From: Oligoflexia bacterium
Lineage (GTDB): Bacteria; Bdellovibrionota; UBA1018
Reading direction: 5' to 3'
NCBI GenBank assembly: GCA_903935335.1
Contig: CAIZRG010000017.1
Coordinates: forward strand, 1-64,000
Length of the DNA: 64,000 bases
Shown here: piece by piece, positions 43,600-52,735 of the stretch
Position numbering within the stretch: position 1 is the stretch's first letter
Layout: each line of letters starts with the position of its first letter
Program-made: the position numbers and the translations under genes
The notes under the pieces: generated by a model
Seen by the model: only the letters and a program-made list of their open reading frames with translations
Databases searched by the model: none
What the model was told of the DNA's origin: nothing

Positions 43600-44434
43600 A
43601 ACCCACTTTAGTTCCTAAAGAATGAGTTCCAGCTGAGCTATAAGCTCCTTCAAGAGTAACGCGAAGCCCTATATTGGGAGGTTTCAAACTCAGCCCAATC
43701 AAAGCTAGAACTCCTCCTCCTGGATCAGCTGCAATAGAGTCGATCCCTGGAAGAGGATCCCCGGTGATATTCACATTAAGTCCTCCTGTGACATACTGAT
43801 AACCTAACCCGAGATAAGGGTCGGCAAATTCGAGTTTTTTAGAAACAAGAAGCATAGGGGTCCATGTCACAGCATCTAAGCTCACATCAATGGTTCGATC
43901 TAAGATAGAAAGATTTCCCACGGGTAAATGGACTGAATTGCGACTTAAGCGGATTGCCCATGTAGGCCCTTCTTCTGGATGAGATAGAACAATCTTTAAA
44001 TCGATTCCCCAAATCAAATACCCCTGATATGAAAGAATCGCCCCTCCCACATCAACTGAGTTAGAAATACCTTTATGAAAATTTAATTCTCTTATAGAAG
44101 GTAAATCAGGAATAAAAGGAAGATCAAGACCATACCCTTGCAGTTCATCAAAAAGCTCATTGGGGATTTGAACTAAATGAAACTCAACCCCAAGATCAAA
44201 CCCAAACTGAGTCCCTAGGGGAGTTGCAGGTTCCATGGGCCGGTGATTAAATACTAAACCAAAAGTTCTCACCAGTGGAGAAACCACTTCTTTTGCTAGA
44301 AGGCCTGGGAGATTATTTAAAAGATTATCTAGCGAAAGAACAGAAGCAGCACTCACCGGGATACAACACCCCAGGATAACGCATCCAATCAAAACAAAAG
44401 GGCGATATTTCTTCGAAATCCCCACCATTCTCAA
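43589..44434 (-). CDS. Probable outer-membrane beta-barrel protein of unknown function
   Basis: A 281-aa protein with a Sec signal peptide (YRPFVLIGCVILGCCIPVSAA). The mature part has alternating hydrophobic strands (VDVGGAILSYQGYLIWGIDL, LGLGYQYVTGGLNVNI) and ends with LGTKVGFSF, a terminal Phe typical of outer-membrane barrels. It has DUF-like features but no family I can name. It overlaps the tpiA end by 11 bases in the convergent direction and lies downstream of secG, separated by about 30 bases. Confidence 0.72.
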   Translation of the reverse strand: MRMVGISKKYRPFVLIGCVILGCCIPVSAASVLSLDNLLNNLPGLLAKEVVSPLVRTFGLVFNHRPMEPATPLGTQFGFDLGVEFHLVQIPNELFDELQGYGLDLPFIPDLPSIRELNFHKGISNSVDVGGAILSYQGYLIWGIDLKIVLSHPEEGPTWAIRLSRNSVHLPVGNLSILDRTIDVSLDAVTWTPMLLVSKKLEFADPYLGLGYQYVTGGLNVNITGDPLPGIDSIAADPGGGVLALIGLSLKPPNIGLRVTLEGAYSSAGTHSLGTKVGFSF

Positions 44435-44463
44435 ACAAGTTTAACTAAACCCACTCAAAAAAG

Positions 44464-44805
44464 TTACTTTTTTACTGCGGAAGGACTTACTGCAGAACTT
44501 GGAGATGCACTGGGTGATGGACTCGCCCCCTGAGCAGGAACAGAAGCAGTTGCTGATCCTTCAAAAAGACTTTTGCGCCCCTGACTGCCCATCAAGGTAA
44601 GAACAACTGAAGTCACCATAAAAACAGCAGCAGTCCCTGAGGTAAATCGAGTAAAAAAATTGGCCCCTCCCGAACTCCCAAACACAGTCTGACTGGAGCC
44701 TGACAGAGAAGTACTAATCTCAGCTCCCTTCCCAGACTGAACGAGAACGACTAGGACCAGCAAAATACAGGCAAAAACATGAATCACCGATACCAGAGTG
44801 TGCAT
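44464..44805 (-). CDS. secG: Preprotein translocase subunit SecG
   Basis: A 113-aa membrane protein with two helices (LVSVIHVFACILLVLVVLVQ and AAVFMVTSVVLTLMG). The conserved loop between them is GKGAEISTSLSGSSQTVFG, then the FFTRFT stretch. SecG is the small subunit of the SecYEG protein-export channel. A low-complexity Ala/Ser/Pro tail (SPSPSASPSSAVSPSA) follows the second helix, as in many relatives. It lies between the EF-G gene (4 bases) and the barrel protein gene. Confidence 0.93.
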   Translation of the reverse strand: MHTLVSVIHVFACILLVLVVLVQSGKGAEISTSLSGSSQTVFGSSGGANFFTRFTSGTAAVFMVTSVVLTLMGSQGRKSLFEGSATASVPAQGASPSPSASPSSAVSPSAVKK

Positions 44806-44808
44806 ATT

Positions 44809-46911
44809 CTATTTACTTTCCTTGGCTTTTTTCTCCTGATGCTTTTTCACCATCTCTTCTTGGTTTTGTTTAGGAACTGGGGAGTACTCCAAAAACTCCA
44901 TGGTAAACTCACCCTTACCTTGAGTAGCAGAGCGAAGGTCGGTTGAGTACCCAAACATTTCATTCAGGGGAACCTTAGCTTCAATAATCGCATACCCTTC
45001 ATTTGAGGTGCTGTTCACAATAATTCCTCGTCTTTGATTGATCTGACCCATCACAGATCCTTGAAACTCTTCAGGAGCTTGGGTTTCAAGCTTCATAATC
45101 GGCTCAAGAACTACAGGGCCTGCTTTTTCATAAGCCTCACGAAAGCCCATCAAAGCAGCTGTCTTAAACGCTTGCTCCGAAGAATCCACATCATGGCTTG
45201 CTCCATCGTTAATCAACGCTCGAACCCCGACTATGGGAAACCCAATCAGTCGACCTTCTTTAATCGCTTCCTGAAAACCTTTATCACAAGCCGGAATAAA
45301 CTCTCTTGGAATCGATCCCCCCACAATATCATCGACAAACTCATAGGTTACAGCTGCATCAGCAGGCAGCGGCTCAATATAGCCCACCACTTTCCCAAAC
45401 TGACCCGAACCCCCTGTCTGCTTCTTATGAGTGTAGTTAAACTCTCCACGCCTCGTGATTGTCTCACGGAAAGCCACTTGCGGCTTGCCCACAACCACCT
45501 CACAATTGTATTCTCGCTTAATCCGCTCACAGTAAATTTCAAGATGAAGTTCACCCATTCCACTAATAATCGTTTGGGCAGACTCCTCATCCCGATGAAC
45601 TCGAAAGGTCGGATCTTCTTTGGTAAATTTATTCAACGCCTTGGAAAAGTTTCCTTGTCCAGTTTTATCTTTGGGTGCAATCGCCAATGAAATAACAGCA
45701 TTTGGAATAAACATGGACGTCATCGTATACTTAATCGTTCCATCAGTAAACGTGTCACCGGATGCACAATCCACCCCAAACATGGCCACAATATCGCCAG
45801 CTTGAGACTCTTCAATGTCATGCATTTCATCAGCATGCATTTGAACTAACCTAGGAATCTTCACTTTCTTGTCATTAGCTGAGTTAAAAATCACATCTCC
45901 TTTTTTAACCCTTCCTTGGTAAATTCGCATATAAGTCAACTGGCCATACCGACCATCATCCAGCTTAAATGCAAGTCCTACAAAGGGAAGTTCAGAGTCT
46001 GATTTCAAAATCACTTTTGCTTCACTCTTGTGCTGATCGAGTGCAATGTTTTCCTTTTGATCTGGGCTGGGAAGATAATAGGTTACAGCATCTAATAAAA
46101 GCTGTACCCCTTTGTTTTTATAAGCTGAACCCGTCATCACAGGGGTAAAATTCAAGCTGAGAGTAGCCTTCCGGATAGCAGCTCGAAGCTCATCCACAGT
46201 GGGCTGCTGCCCTTCGATGAACTTGTTTCCGACAAGTTCATCGAACTCACCTACGGCTGCAATGAGCTCTTCTCGGTAGGTCTTGCTTTCTTCTAAAATT
46301 TCAGCCGGCACATCCTCTTCCCGAATATTTTCTCCGTTATCTCCATCAAAATAAAAAGCCCGAAAAGTCACAAGATCTACAACCCCTCGAAACTGATCCT
46401 CAGCACCAATCGGATAGGTAATAAGGTGAGCATTGTGACTGAGCTTCTCGCGAAGCATCTTAACACCCCGAAACGGATTAGCCCCAGCACGGTCCATCTT
46501 ATTAATAAAACAAATCCTAGGAACCTTATAGCGTTTCATCTGCCGATCCACAGTAATAGACTGGGATTGAACACCAGCCACAGAACAAAGCACCAAGACC
46601 GCCCCGTCCAGCACTCTGAGAGAACGCTCCACTTCAATCGTAAAATCAACATGGCCAGGAGTATCAATCAAGTTAACATTGTATCCCTTCCACTCACAGT
46701 AAGTCGCAGCTGACTGAATCGTGATCCCCTTCTCACGCTCCAAATCCATAAAGTCCATGGTAGCTCCAACCCCTGACTTTCCCTTGACTTCCTCAATCTT
46801 ATGAATTTTTTTCGTATAAAAAAGAACTCGCTCGGAGAGAGTTGTTTTACCTGAATCAATATGAGCAGAAATACCGATGTTACGAACTTTATCCGTTGAA
46901 ATGCGGGCCAT
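44809..46911 (-). CDS. fusA: Elongation factor G, mitochondrial-EFG1-like type
   Basis: A 700-aa translational GTPase that moves tRNAs through the ribosome. G1 is [10 protein letters not shown]2 lies in [15 protein letters not shown]3 is DTPGHVDF, G4 is NKMD, and domains II-V follow with normal length. The segment [18 protein letters not shown] is longer than in E. coli EF-G and matches mitochondrial EF-G1 and the spdEFG1 group of spirochaetes, planctomycetes and deltaproteobacteria. In such organisms a second EF-G performs ribosome recycling. The gene is outside a str ribosomal operon, next to secG. AAGGAG precedes the ATG. Confidence 0.95.
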   Translation of the reverse strand: MARISTDKVRNIGISAHIDSGKTTLSERVLFYTKKIHKIEEVKGKSGVGATMDFMDLEREKGITIQSAATYCEWKGYNVNLIDTPGHVDFTIEVERSLRVLDGAVLVLCSVAGVQSQSITVDRQMKRYKVPRICFINKMDRAGANPFRGVKMLREKLSHNAHLITYPIGAEDQFRGVVDLVTFRAFYFDGDNGENIREEDVPAEILEESKTYREELIAAVGEFDELVGNKFIEGQQPTVDELRAAIRKATLSLNFTPVMTGSAYKNKGVQLLLDAVTYYLPSPDQKENIALDQHKSEAKVILKSDSELPFVGLAFKLDDGRYGQLTYMRIYQGRVKKGDVIFNSANDKKVKIPRLVQMHADEMHDIEESQAGDIVAMFGVDCASGDTFTDGTIKYTMTSMFIPNAVISLAIAPKDKTGQGNFSKALNKFTKEDPTFRVHRDEESAQTIISGMGELHLEIYCERIKREYNCEVVVGKPQVAFRETITRRGEFNYTHKKQTGGSGQFGKVVGYIEPLPADAAVTYEFVDDIVGGSIPREFIPACDKGFQEAIKEGRLIGFPIVGVRALINDGASHDVDSSEQAFKTAALMGFREAYEKAGPVVLEPIMKLETQAPEEFQGSVMGQINQRRGIIVNSTSNEGYAIIEAKVPLNEMFGYSTDLRSATQGKGEFTMEFLEYSPVPKQNQEEMVKKHQEKKAKESK

Positions 46912-46939
46912 GAACTTTCTCCTTAAAAACGTTTGCAGA

Positions 46940-46967
46940 GTTTTACAAAAACGACCCGTTTAATCAA
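46940..46967 (-). promoter_or_regulatory. Possible promoter of fusA
   Basis: On the minus strand, TTGATT (46962-46967) and TAAAAC (46940-46945) are 16 bases apart, giving a leader of about 20-25 bases that contains AAGGAG before the fusA ATG. Both boxes are partial matches. Confidence 0.4.
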
Positions 46968-47059
46968 GTGAAAAATCCTTGAGTTTCAGGTTTTTAGATA
47001 CATGCCCATCCTGTTTCACCACTCCAAGCAATGTCTTCCTTTTTGAACCTTTTGAGCTT

Positions 47060-47620
47060 ATGATCTCACAACAACCTATGAAGCACTTTTTTTGGATTGA
47101 CCTTGAAATGACGGGTTTAGATGAGAAAAAAGACTCTATTTTAGAAATTGCCGTAGTCATAACGGATTTAGATTTCAAGCCTGTCCATGAGTTTCACCGA
47201 ATCGTTTACCAACCACCGGAAATTTTAGAAAATATGAACGATTGGTGCAAAAAAACCCATGGAGACAGTGGCCTGACTGCCGCAGTTGCCTTGGGTACTC
47301 CACTGGCTCAAGTAGAAATTGATTTAGTTGAACTCCTAAATCGTTATTTTAGCACAAAAGACCGAGTCCCCCTTGCTGGAAACTCGGTTGGTAACGACAA
47401 GCGATTTATTGATTTTTACATGCCGAAACTTTCAAGTAGGCTTCATTATCGATTGATTGATGTTAGCTCATTTAAGGAAATTTTTCGTGAAAAATATGGT
47501 CTTTCAGTAGAGAAAAAAAATGGCCACCGGGCTTTAGATGACATCTATGAATCGATTCGGGAACTCCAGTACTTTCTATCTTTTATCCATATCCCGCCAC
47601 CTCAAGAAAGTCTTCTATGA
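47060..47620 (+). CDS. orn: Oligoribonuclease
   Basis: From ATG 47060 the protein has 186 aa, close to the usual 181; the frame is open further upstream, but those residues match nothing. It is a DEDD 3'-5' exonuclease that finishes RNA decay by degrading 2-5-mers. The motifs are WIDLEMTGL (Exo I), AGNSVGNDKRFIDFYMP (Exo II) and HRALDDIYESI (Exo III). It also degrades pGpG made from cyclic di-GMP, which links loosely to the HD-GYP protein nearby. It overlaps the deaminase gene by 4 bases (ATGA). Confidence 0.94.
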   Translation: MISQQPMKHFFWIDLEMTGLDEKKDSILEIAVVITDLDFKPVHEFHRIVYQPPEILENMNDWCKKTHGDSGLTAAVALGTPLAQVEIDLVELLNRYFSTKDRVPLAGNSVGNDKRFIDFYMPKLSSRLHYRLIDVSSFKEIFREKYGLSVEKKNGHRALDDIYESIRELQYFLSFIHIPPPQESLL

Positions 47621-48060
47621 AAGAGCCTCAAAGACCCAGCTTTGAACAAATTTACCTTGATCTTGCTTTTACTCTAGCAAAGCGATCCACTTGTCATCGC
47701 CTCCAGGTGGGGACAGTGATCACAAGCACAGATTTTCGTAAAGTCTTAGCCATTGGCTATAATGGAAATGCCACAGGCCTTCATAATGGCTGCGACCGGG
47801 ATGAAGCAGGTAACTGCGGGTGCCTTCACTCTGAAGAAAACGCAGTAATTAACTGCGATGCCCCCCGATTTACTGAAAAAATGGTCTTTGTCACTCACCT
47901 CCCCTGTGCCCAATGCGCTAAGCGACTGATCAATTTAGGGGGAGTAAAAAAAGTTTATTATGGACTGGACTACCGTCTAAAAGACTCCATAGAAATTCTC
48001 AGCTCTGTAGGTATTCCATGTGTCTCAACCCCCTTTAAACAGAACACTCAAGCTGTTTAA
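47617..48060 (+). CDS. dCMP deaminase-like cytidine/deoxycytidylate deaminase
   Basis: A 147-aa zinc deaminase. The zinc ligands and catalytic Glu are in CLHSEENAVIN (His-x-Glu) and LPCAQCAKRLI (PCxxC). The N-terminal substrate region is CHRLQVGTVI and IGYNGNATGLHNGCD, typical of deoxycytidylate deaminases (ComEB group) that make dUMP for thymidylate synthesis. It begins in the ATGA overlap with orn and is followed by queF 19 bases later, so the three are likely one operon. Confidence 0.9.
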   Translation: MKEPQRPSFEQIYLDLAFTLAKRSTCHRLQVGTVITSTDFRKVLAIGYNGNATGLHNGCDRDEAGNCGCLHSEENAVINCDAPRFTEKMVFVTHLPCAQCAKRLINLGGVKKVYYGLDYRLKDSIEILSSVGIPCVSTPFKQNTQAV

Positions 48061-48079
48061 CTTGAGCGGAAGATAAACG

Positions 48080-48919
48080 ATGCAAAATAATAAAACGAAT
48101 GTCATTCTATCACACTCACCTCTTGGTAAAAAATCAACTTACATTAATACCTATACACCCTCTTTACTTTTCCCACTTCCAAGGAAGAAAAAAAGAGATG
48201 AAATAGGTATTTCTGATCCACTCCCCTTTGAAGGTTTTGATTTTTGGACTGGCTTTGAAATTTCTTGGCTCAATCTCAAGGGGAAACCTATTGTTGCAAT
48301 TGGAAAATTTAGAATTCCTGCTCACTCAAAATACTTAATTGAATCAAAGTCTTTTAAACTTTACTTGAACTCGTTTAATCATTCTCAATTTGAATCTTTC
48401 GATGAAGTCAAAGAGATGATGAAAAAGGACGTTTCAAATGCTTTAGAGAGCTCTGCGGATGTTTGTCTTTACTCACTTGATCAAGGGCCTAAAACAATTA
48501 CAGAGCCCAAAGGGTTCTGTCTAGATCATCTAGACATTGAATGTAATCAGTACCTCCCAGAGGTATCCTATTTAAAAACTGAAAAAGAGTGGATGATAGA
48601 GTCATTCCATACAAATCTACTTAAATCAAATTGCCTTGTCACCGGGCAGCCGGACTGGGGAACTATTGAAATCAACTATGAAGGACGAAAAATCAGCCAC
48701 TCTGGTTTTCTTAAATACATTGTATCTCTCAGAAACCATAATGAGTTCCATGAACAATGTGTTGAGCGTATTTTTATGGATATTATGAATCAATGTAAAC
48801 CAAAAAATCTATCTGTTTATGCTCGATATACACGTCGAGGGGGGCTTGACATTAATCCTTTTAGAACGAATCTAAATATAGAATTTCAAAACATTCAAGA
48901 TCGTTTTGTCAGACAATAA
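48080..48919 (+). CDS. queF: NADPH-dependent 7-cyano-7-deazaguanine reductase (QueF)
   Basis: A 279-aa long-type QueF, which reduces preQ0 to preQ1 in queuosine biosynthesis. Visible are the family motif LIESKSFKLYLNSFN (about residue 95), the catalytic Cys in LKSNCLVTGQPDWG (about 186) and SGFLKYIVSLRNHNEFHEQC, and the ending YTRRGGLDINPFRTN. The length matches the two-fold repeated E. coli form, not the short B. subtilis form. GGAAGA precedes the ATG. There is only a 19-base gap before it, with no room for a preQ1 riboswitch. Confidence 0.95.
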   Translation: MQNNKTNVILSHSPLGKKSTYINTYTPSLLFPLPRKKKRDEIGISDPLPFEGFDFWTGFEISWLNLKGKPIVAIGKFRIPAHSKYLIESKSFKLYLNSFNHSQFESFDEVKEMMKKDVSNALESSADVCLYSLDQGPKTITEPKGFCLDHLDIECNQYLPEVSYLKTEKEWMIESFHTNLLKSNCLVTGQPDWGTIEINYEGRKISHSGFLKYIVSLRNHNEFHEQCVERIFMDIMNQCKPKNLSVYARYTRRGGLDINPFRTNLNIEFQNIQDRFVRQ

Positions 48920-48930
48920 GAAATCTAAAC

Positions 48931-49173
48931 TTAGCTCGCCTTTTCAAGCTCAGCTTTTTTTATAATAACCTCTCTGCGACTCAAAAGCATCGTCTTCATT
49001 TTTTCAAGAGCTCTACAAATCTGAGCCATCTGCTCTAAGATCAACGGATTGCTCAACTCCTGGTTTTTTTCTTGGAGTTTCTCTAAAACACAACCAGCTA
49101 CTAGCATAGCTACCCCTAGGGTATTAGCTACATCATGAATAAATTTTCGCTCTTCATTGGGTTCATTCGGCAT
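48931..49173 (-). CDS. Tiny histidine-kinase dimerisation (HisKA-like) protein
   Basis: An 80-aa protein that looks like the DHp/HisKA part of a histidine kinase only. The H-box is KFIHDVANTLGVAML, with His at about residue 13, followed by one long helix and a second helix (LILEQMAQICRALEKMKTML). There is no ATP-binding domain. It could receive and pass on phosphate, like a histidine phosphotransfer protein, or bind the receiver encoded 23 bases upstream. The role is inferred. Confidence 0.72.
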   Translation of the reverse strand: MPNEPNEERKFIHDVANTLGVAMLVAGCVLEKLQEKNQELSNPLILEQMAQICRALEKMKTMLLSRREVIIKKAELEKAS

Positions 49174-49195
49174 AGATATTATCCAAATTAACCTT

Positions 49196-49657
49196 TCATA
49201 CTAAAGCTTTTCTTTTTTCAAAAACTTCACCGAGCATATTGTTAATGGTCTCTCGAAGCTCCCCGGGCCAAAAAGGTTTAGGCAAAAAACTAGGGCATGA
49301 TTTTTTACCCATCGTAACCTCTAAAAAAGCTTCTACTGGAATTCCAGACATCAACAAAAAAGGCATTGAAGGATCCAGCTCTTTGCATTTTTCAAAAATA
49401 CTGAGTCCATTCACAGAATCGGGTAAAAGATAGTCTGCAATCACAAAATCAAATCGAGATTTTTGAATCTGATCCATAGCCTCTTGAGCAGTCGTAACCC
49501 AATTCACATCCACGTCATTACTCACAGAACTTAGAATCCTAAAAATAGCTGCCTTCAAGCAAAGATCATCTTCAACAATTAAGACCTTAATTTTTACTTT
49601 AGAATTTCCATTTTCTCTCGGAAGATTTTGGTCGCTCTGAGCTTCACTCATACCCAT
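49196..49657 (-). CDS. Stand-alone response regulator receiver protein
   Basis: A 153-aa receiver domain without an output domain. The acidic pocket is VLIVEDDLC, the phosphorylation site is Asp in FVIADYLLPDS (about residue 73), the Thr/Ser position is LLMSGIP and the Lys is in FLPKPFWPGEL. An N-terminal tail of about 20 residues precedes it. It is co-oriented with the tiny HisKA-like gene downstream, so the pair may be a minimal phosphorelay step. Confidence 0.88.
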   Translation of the reverse strand: MGMSEAQSDQNLPRENGNSKVKIKVLIVEDDLCLKAAIFRILSSVSNDVDVNWVTTAQEAMDQIQKSRFDFVIADYLLPDSVNGLSIFEKCKELDPSMPFLLMSGIPVEAFLEVTMGKKSCPSFLPKPFWPGELRETINNMLGEVFEKRKALV

Positions 49658-49815
49658 CTCCTTCTTTCAAAAGGCTAAGCCTTTGTTTAAATCAATAATA
49701 TATTAAATTAGTATGGTAATGAATCCTATCTTCGTGGTTTTTTCACCACAGTTCCATAAAGTGCTATAGTTCTTCAGGAAATGTTTTTGGGTTGAAATTG
49801 AATTTTAATCACTAT

Positions 49816-50547
49816 CTAACTGAACTTCAGCGGCACTTTCTTTCGGACTAAGCGATACCCTAAACCACGGACTGACTGAATCATGTACTGAGTCACTTCA
49901 ATTTTCTTCCTAAGATCACTGATATGAGAGTCCACTGTTCGATTTACAACATGTACTTGCTTACCCCAAACCCAATCAATCAGTTCATCTCGAGACAACC
50001 GTTTTTCTTCATTTTTAGCTAAAACTAACAGCAATCTAAACTCAATTGGAGTCATATCAATAAGAATGTCTTGATGATCTTTGAAATAATATACCTTTTG
50101 CATTGAAAGAATAAATTTAATACCATCTAAAACATAAATTTGATCTTCTTCAGATTTTTTCTTGGCTTTTCTAAGCTTAGAAAAAACCCGAGCTTTTAAT
50201 TCTCTTAGATCAATTGGCTTGACTAAATAATCATCGGCACCAAGGACAAAAGCTGTCACTTTATCATCAATAGAATTTCTTCCTGTTAAAATGATTACAG
50301 GAGTTTTCTGATGAGTTTCTTCTTCTTGAATTTTCGAACAAAATTTTAACCCCTCTCCATCAGGTAATGAAAGATCGAGAAGAATTAAATCGTACCGCTT
50401 TTGACTCAAAAGAGCCCTCGCTTCTCCAAAAGTTCCTACTGAGTCACATTTCACTTCTTTTGAAAACTCCCTTTCAACTTCATCTCGAAAATCAGGATCA
50501 TCTTCAATCCATAAGATTTTGGAACCCGAATAAACATCCAGCATCAT
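49816..50547 (-). CDS. OmpR/PhoB-type response regulator
   Basis: A 243-aa transcription factor. The receiver (1-125) has IEDDPDF, phosphorylation site LILLDLSLPDGEG (about residue 57) and YLVKPIDLRELKARV. The C-terminal winged helix (145-240) shows LTPIEFRLLL-type MTPIEFRLLLVLAKN, RDELIDWVWG and VDSHISDLRKKIE with RGLGYRL at the end. All key residues are present. It overlaps the HD-GYP gene upstream by ATGA, so both are coupled; a cognate kinase is not in the window. Confidence 0.93.
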   Translation of the reverse strand: MMLDVYSGSKILWIEDDPDFRDEVEREFSKEVKCDSVGTFGEARALLSQKRYDLILLDLSLPDGEGLKFCSKIQEEETHQKTPVIILTGRNSIDDKVTAFVLGADDYLVKPIDLRELKARVFSKLRKAKKKSEEDQIYVLDGIKFILSMQKVYYFKDHQDILIDMTPIEFRLLLVLAKNEEKRLSRDELIDWVWGKQVHVVNRTVDSHISDLRKKIEVTQYMIQSVRGLGYRLVRKKVPLKFS

Positions 50548-51938
50548 TGAATGGGTCCTGCCATTGACTGCGAAGATAGAAAATGGCGATTTATCGTAAA
50601 AGCCTCAGAAAGTGCTGATAAAAACTCTAGACTCAGAAGATTGGACTGAGTATCCATTAATCGAGACAAAGCTTCTTTGGGAGAAATTCCAGGAGAGTTT
50701 GGATTTTTAACAACAAGAGAGCAAAATTCGTCAGCAACAGCAACAAGGCGTGCAACAGGATGAGTCATCGCTTTACTGAGTTGTTGTGGATACCCCACCC
50801 CTCCCTCCCTTTCATGATGATGTAAAACAGCTTGAACTAAATCGGATGGAATAGATGCAATCTTTGATAAAATAGAAGCTCCTTTTGTTGGATGCGATTC
50901 ATAAATTTTTAGCTCTTCTGGAGTAAGACTCCTTCTCTCTTTATTGAGGATATCTGCATCAATTTCCTTAAAACCAACATCATGAAGTAAACCTGCTAGA
51001 GCAACTTTATAAAGAGTCTCCTGGCTCTTCCAACCCACTTGCCGTGCAATGATCACTGAATATAAACTCACTCCCAGACTATGAGCATAAAGAAAATTGC
51101 AATGTGAATTTAAAGAATAAATAATATCAAGTGTTTTTTCCTGTTGTGCTAAAAAGAAAACAGCATTTTCAGCAATTCCTTTTGCATCCAAAATCAAATT
51201 TTGATCCAACTCTTGAAAGCAAGTTTGTTCAAAAAAAAGTTCTGTTGTATGCTTCATTAAATTTAAAACTTTTTCTTGTTTAATGTTTTTTTCAGTTCTT
51301 AAAACTTTTCCAAGACAAAGTGTCATTTTTAAATATGAATAAAAATCATCTTTCTCTAAATAAAGATATCGGATCCCTTTTTGTTTGAGAGACTGAATTC
51401 TTTCTTCTGAAATATCTTCTGCTGCATTTGCTACTTTTATAAACTTATTTTTTGATAGTTTAATATATAAACCAAAAGAAAACTTGTTCCCAAATATGAA
51501 ATCATCGATACTTAATTTACAGTATTGATCTTCTAAACGTTGCTCTTGTTCAATTTTTTCATTTTCAATCTGACAAATCTTAAAAACCACCTGAATTAAC
51601 ATCTCAGCATGAATGGGCTTAGTCAAAAACCCAGCCGCCCCAAGCCGCATTGCTTCACTCTCATCCATCACCTCAGAAAACTCTGCCATGAGAACAACAG
51701 GAGAATTTGTCATGCGCTTAGCATAATGTAAAAGCTCAATCCCACTATTGACAGTAGCTCCCATTTGAACGTCTGACAAAATAATATGGAAGCTTTCACC
51801 TTGAAGGAGTTCTTGCGCGGCAAGACCATCAGCCAGACAAAACACCAAAAACCCTTCTTGGGATAGAACTTTTTTTATACTTTCTCGAGATATTTCATCA
51901 TCCTCAACAAGAAGAACTCGATATCTGGTTTCTGCCAT
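50544..51938 (-). CDS. Response regulator with HD-GYP cyclic di-GMP phosphodiesterase domain
   Basis: A 464-aa protein. The receiver at 1-125 has VEDDEISRE, the phosphorylation Asp in IILSDVQMG (about 55) and FLTKPIHAE. A middle region of about 140 residues follows. The HD-GYP domain (about 280-430) has YAHSLGVSLYS, GLLHDVGFKEID (HD pair), HPTKGASIL and HHHEREGGVGYPQ, the GYP motif. All metal ligands appear present, so it should hydrolyse cyclic di-GMP. GGGGG precedes the ATG. Together with oligoribonuclease it could complete cyclic di-GMP turnover. Confidence 0.93.
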   Translation of the reverse strand: MAETRYRVLLVEDDEISRESIKKVLSQEGFLVFCLADGLAAQELLQGESFHIILSDVQMGATVNSGIELLHYAKRMTNSPVVLMAEFSEVMDESEAMRLGAAGFLTKPIHAEMLIQVVFKICQIENEKIEQEQRLEDQYCKLSIDDFIFGNKFSFGLYIKLSKNKFIKVANAAEDISEERIQSLKQKGIRYLYLEKDDFYSYLKMTLCLGKVLRTEKNIKQEKVLNLMKHTTELFFEQTCFQELDQNLILDAKGIAENAVFFLAQQEKTLDIIYSLNSHCNFLYAHSLGVSLYSVIIARQVGWKSQETLYKVALAGLLHDVGFKEIDADILNKERRSLTPEELKIYESHPTKGASILSKIASIPSDLVQAVLHHHEREGGVGYPQQLSKAMTHPVARLVAVADEFCSLVVKNPNSPGISPKEALSRLMDTQSNLLSLEFLSALSEAFTINRHFLSSQSMAGPIQ

Positions 51939-51966
51939 TTTTCCCCCTGGATTTTTGTTCCAAACC

Positions 51967-52731
51967 TTAATCTTTCAGTTCCAAGAGAATGGGGCAATGG
52001 TCTGAGCCTCTTACCTTGATCTGATGATCAACTTGGACAAGCCGATGGGTCATAGCCTGATTCACGACAAAATAATCCAACCGCCAACCCACATTTTTTT
52101 CTCTCACACCTGGCCGATAACTCCACCAAGTATAATGCCCCGGACCAGACTCAAACTCTCTGAAAGCGTCAATATATCCTTGCTGCATCAACTGATTAAA
52201 CCATGATCTTTCTTCAGGAAGAAAACCTGCATTGTTTTCATTGGATTTAGGGTTCTTTAAATCAATGGCTCGATGAGCAATATTAAAATCCCCACAAATC
52301 ACCACATCTCTTCCTTGGGCTGTTACCCTATTACAATATTCAAGGATTTTTTCACAAAATTCCAGTTTATATCCTAAACGAGCATGATCTCGCTGACTGT
52401 TTGGGAAATACGCATTCACTAAAATAAACTGTGGAGTTTCAGCAATAAGCACTCTTCCCTCTGCATCGATTTCAGGAACCCCAAGACCAACTTGAACAGT
52501 CAAGATTTCCTTCTTTGAATAAATCCCAACACCACTATAGCCTGCCTTTTGAGCCGAGTGCCAATAGGAGTAATAACCTAAGGGATGAAGTAAAGTTTCT
52601 TCCAATTGCTCGGGGCGGGCTTTCGTTTCCTGAATACAAATAAAGTCAGGATTCACCTCTTTAAGCCAGGGATAGAAATGAACTCGAAAGACTGCTCTCA
52701 CTCCATTCACATTCCACGATGCAATTTTCAT
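51967..52731 (-). CDS. xthA: Exodeoxyribonuclease III
   Basis: A 254-aa AP endonuclease/3'-exonuclease for base-excision repair. Motifs are ASWNVNGVRA, CIQETKAR with the metal Glu, SGVGIYSKKE, VICGDFNIAH, and the end WRLDYFVVN with GSDHCPILLEL (catalytic Asp-His). Length is normal. It starts four bases after the end of the DUF2079 membrane protein gene, in the same direction. Confidence 0.95.
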   Translation of the reverse strand: MKIASWNVNGVRAVFRVHFYPWLKEVNPDFICIQETKARPEQLEETLLHPLGYYSYWHSAQKAGYSGVGIYSKKEILTVQVGLGVPEIDAEGRVLIAETPQFILVNAYFPNSQRDHARLGYKLEFCEKILEYCNRVTAQGRDVVICGDFNIAHRAIDLKNPKSNENNAGFLPEERSWFNQLMQQGYIDAFREFESGPGHYTWWSYRPGVREKNVGWRLDYFVVNQAMTHRLVQVDHQIKVRGSDHCPILLELKD

Positions 52732-52735
52732 AAAA

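Noticed and set aside
45034-45690. A 218-codon open frame on the plus strand
   Set aside because: It lies antisense inside the EF-G gene, has no ribosome site and no recognisable protein pattern. The EF-G frame has full motif support.
48061-48079. A preQ1 riboswitch before queF
   Set aside because: Only 19 bases separate queF from the upstream gene, with no room for the aptamer and no matching motif.
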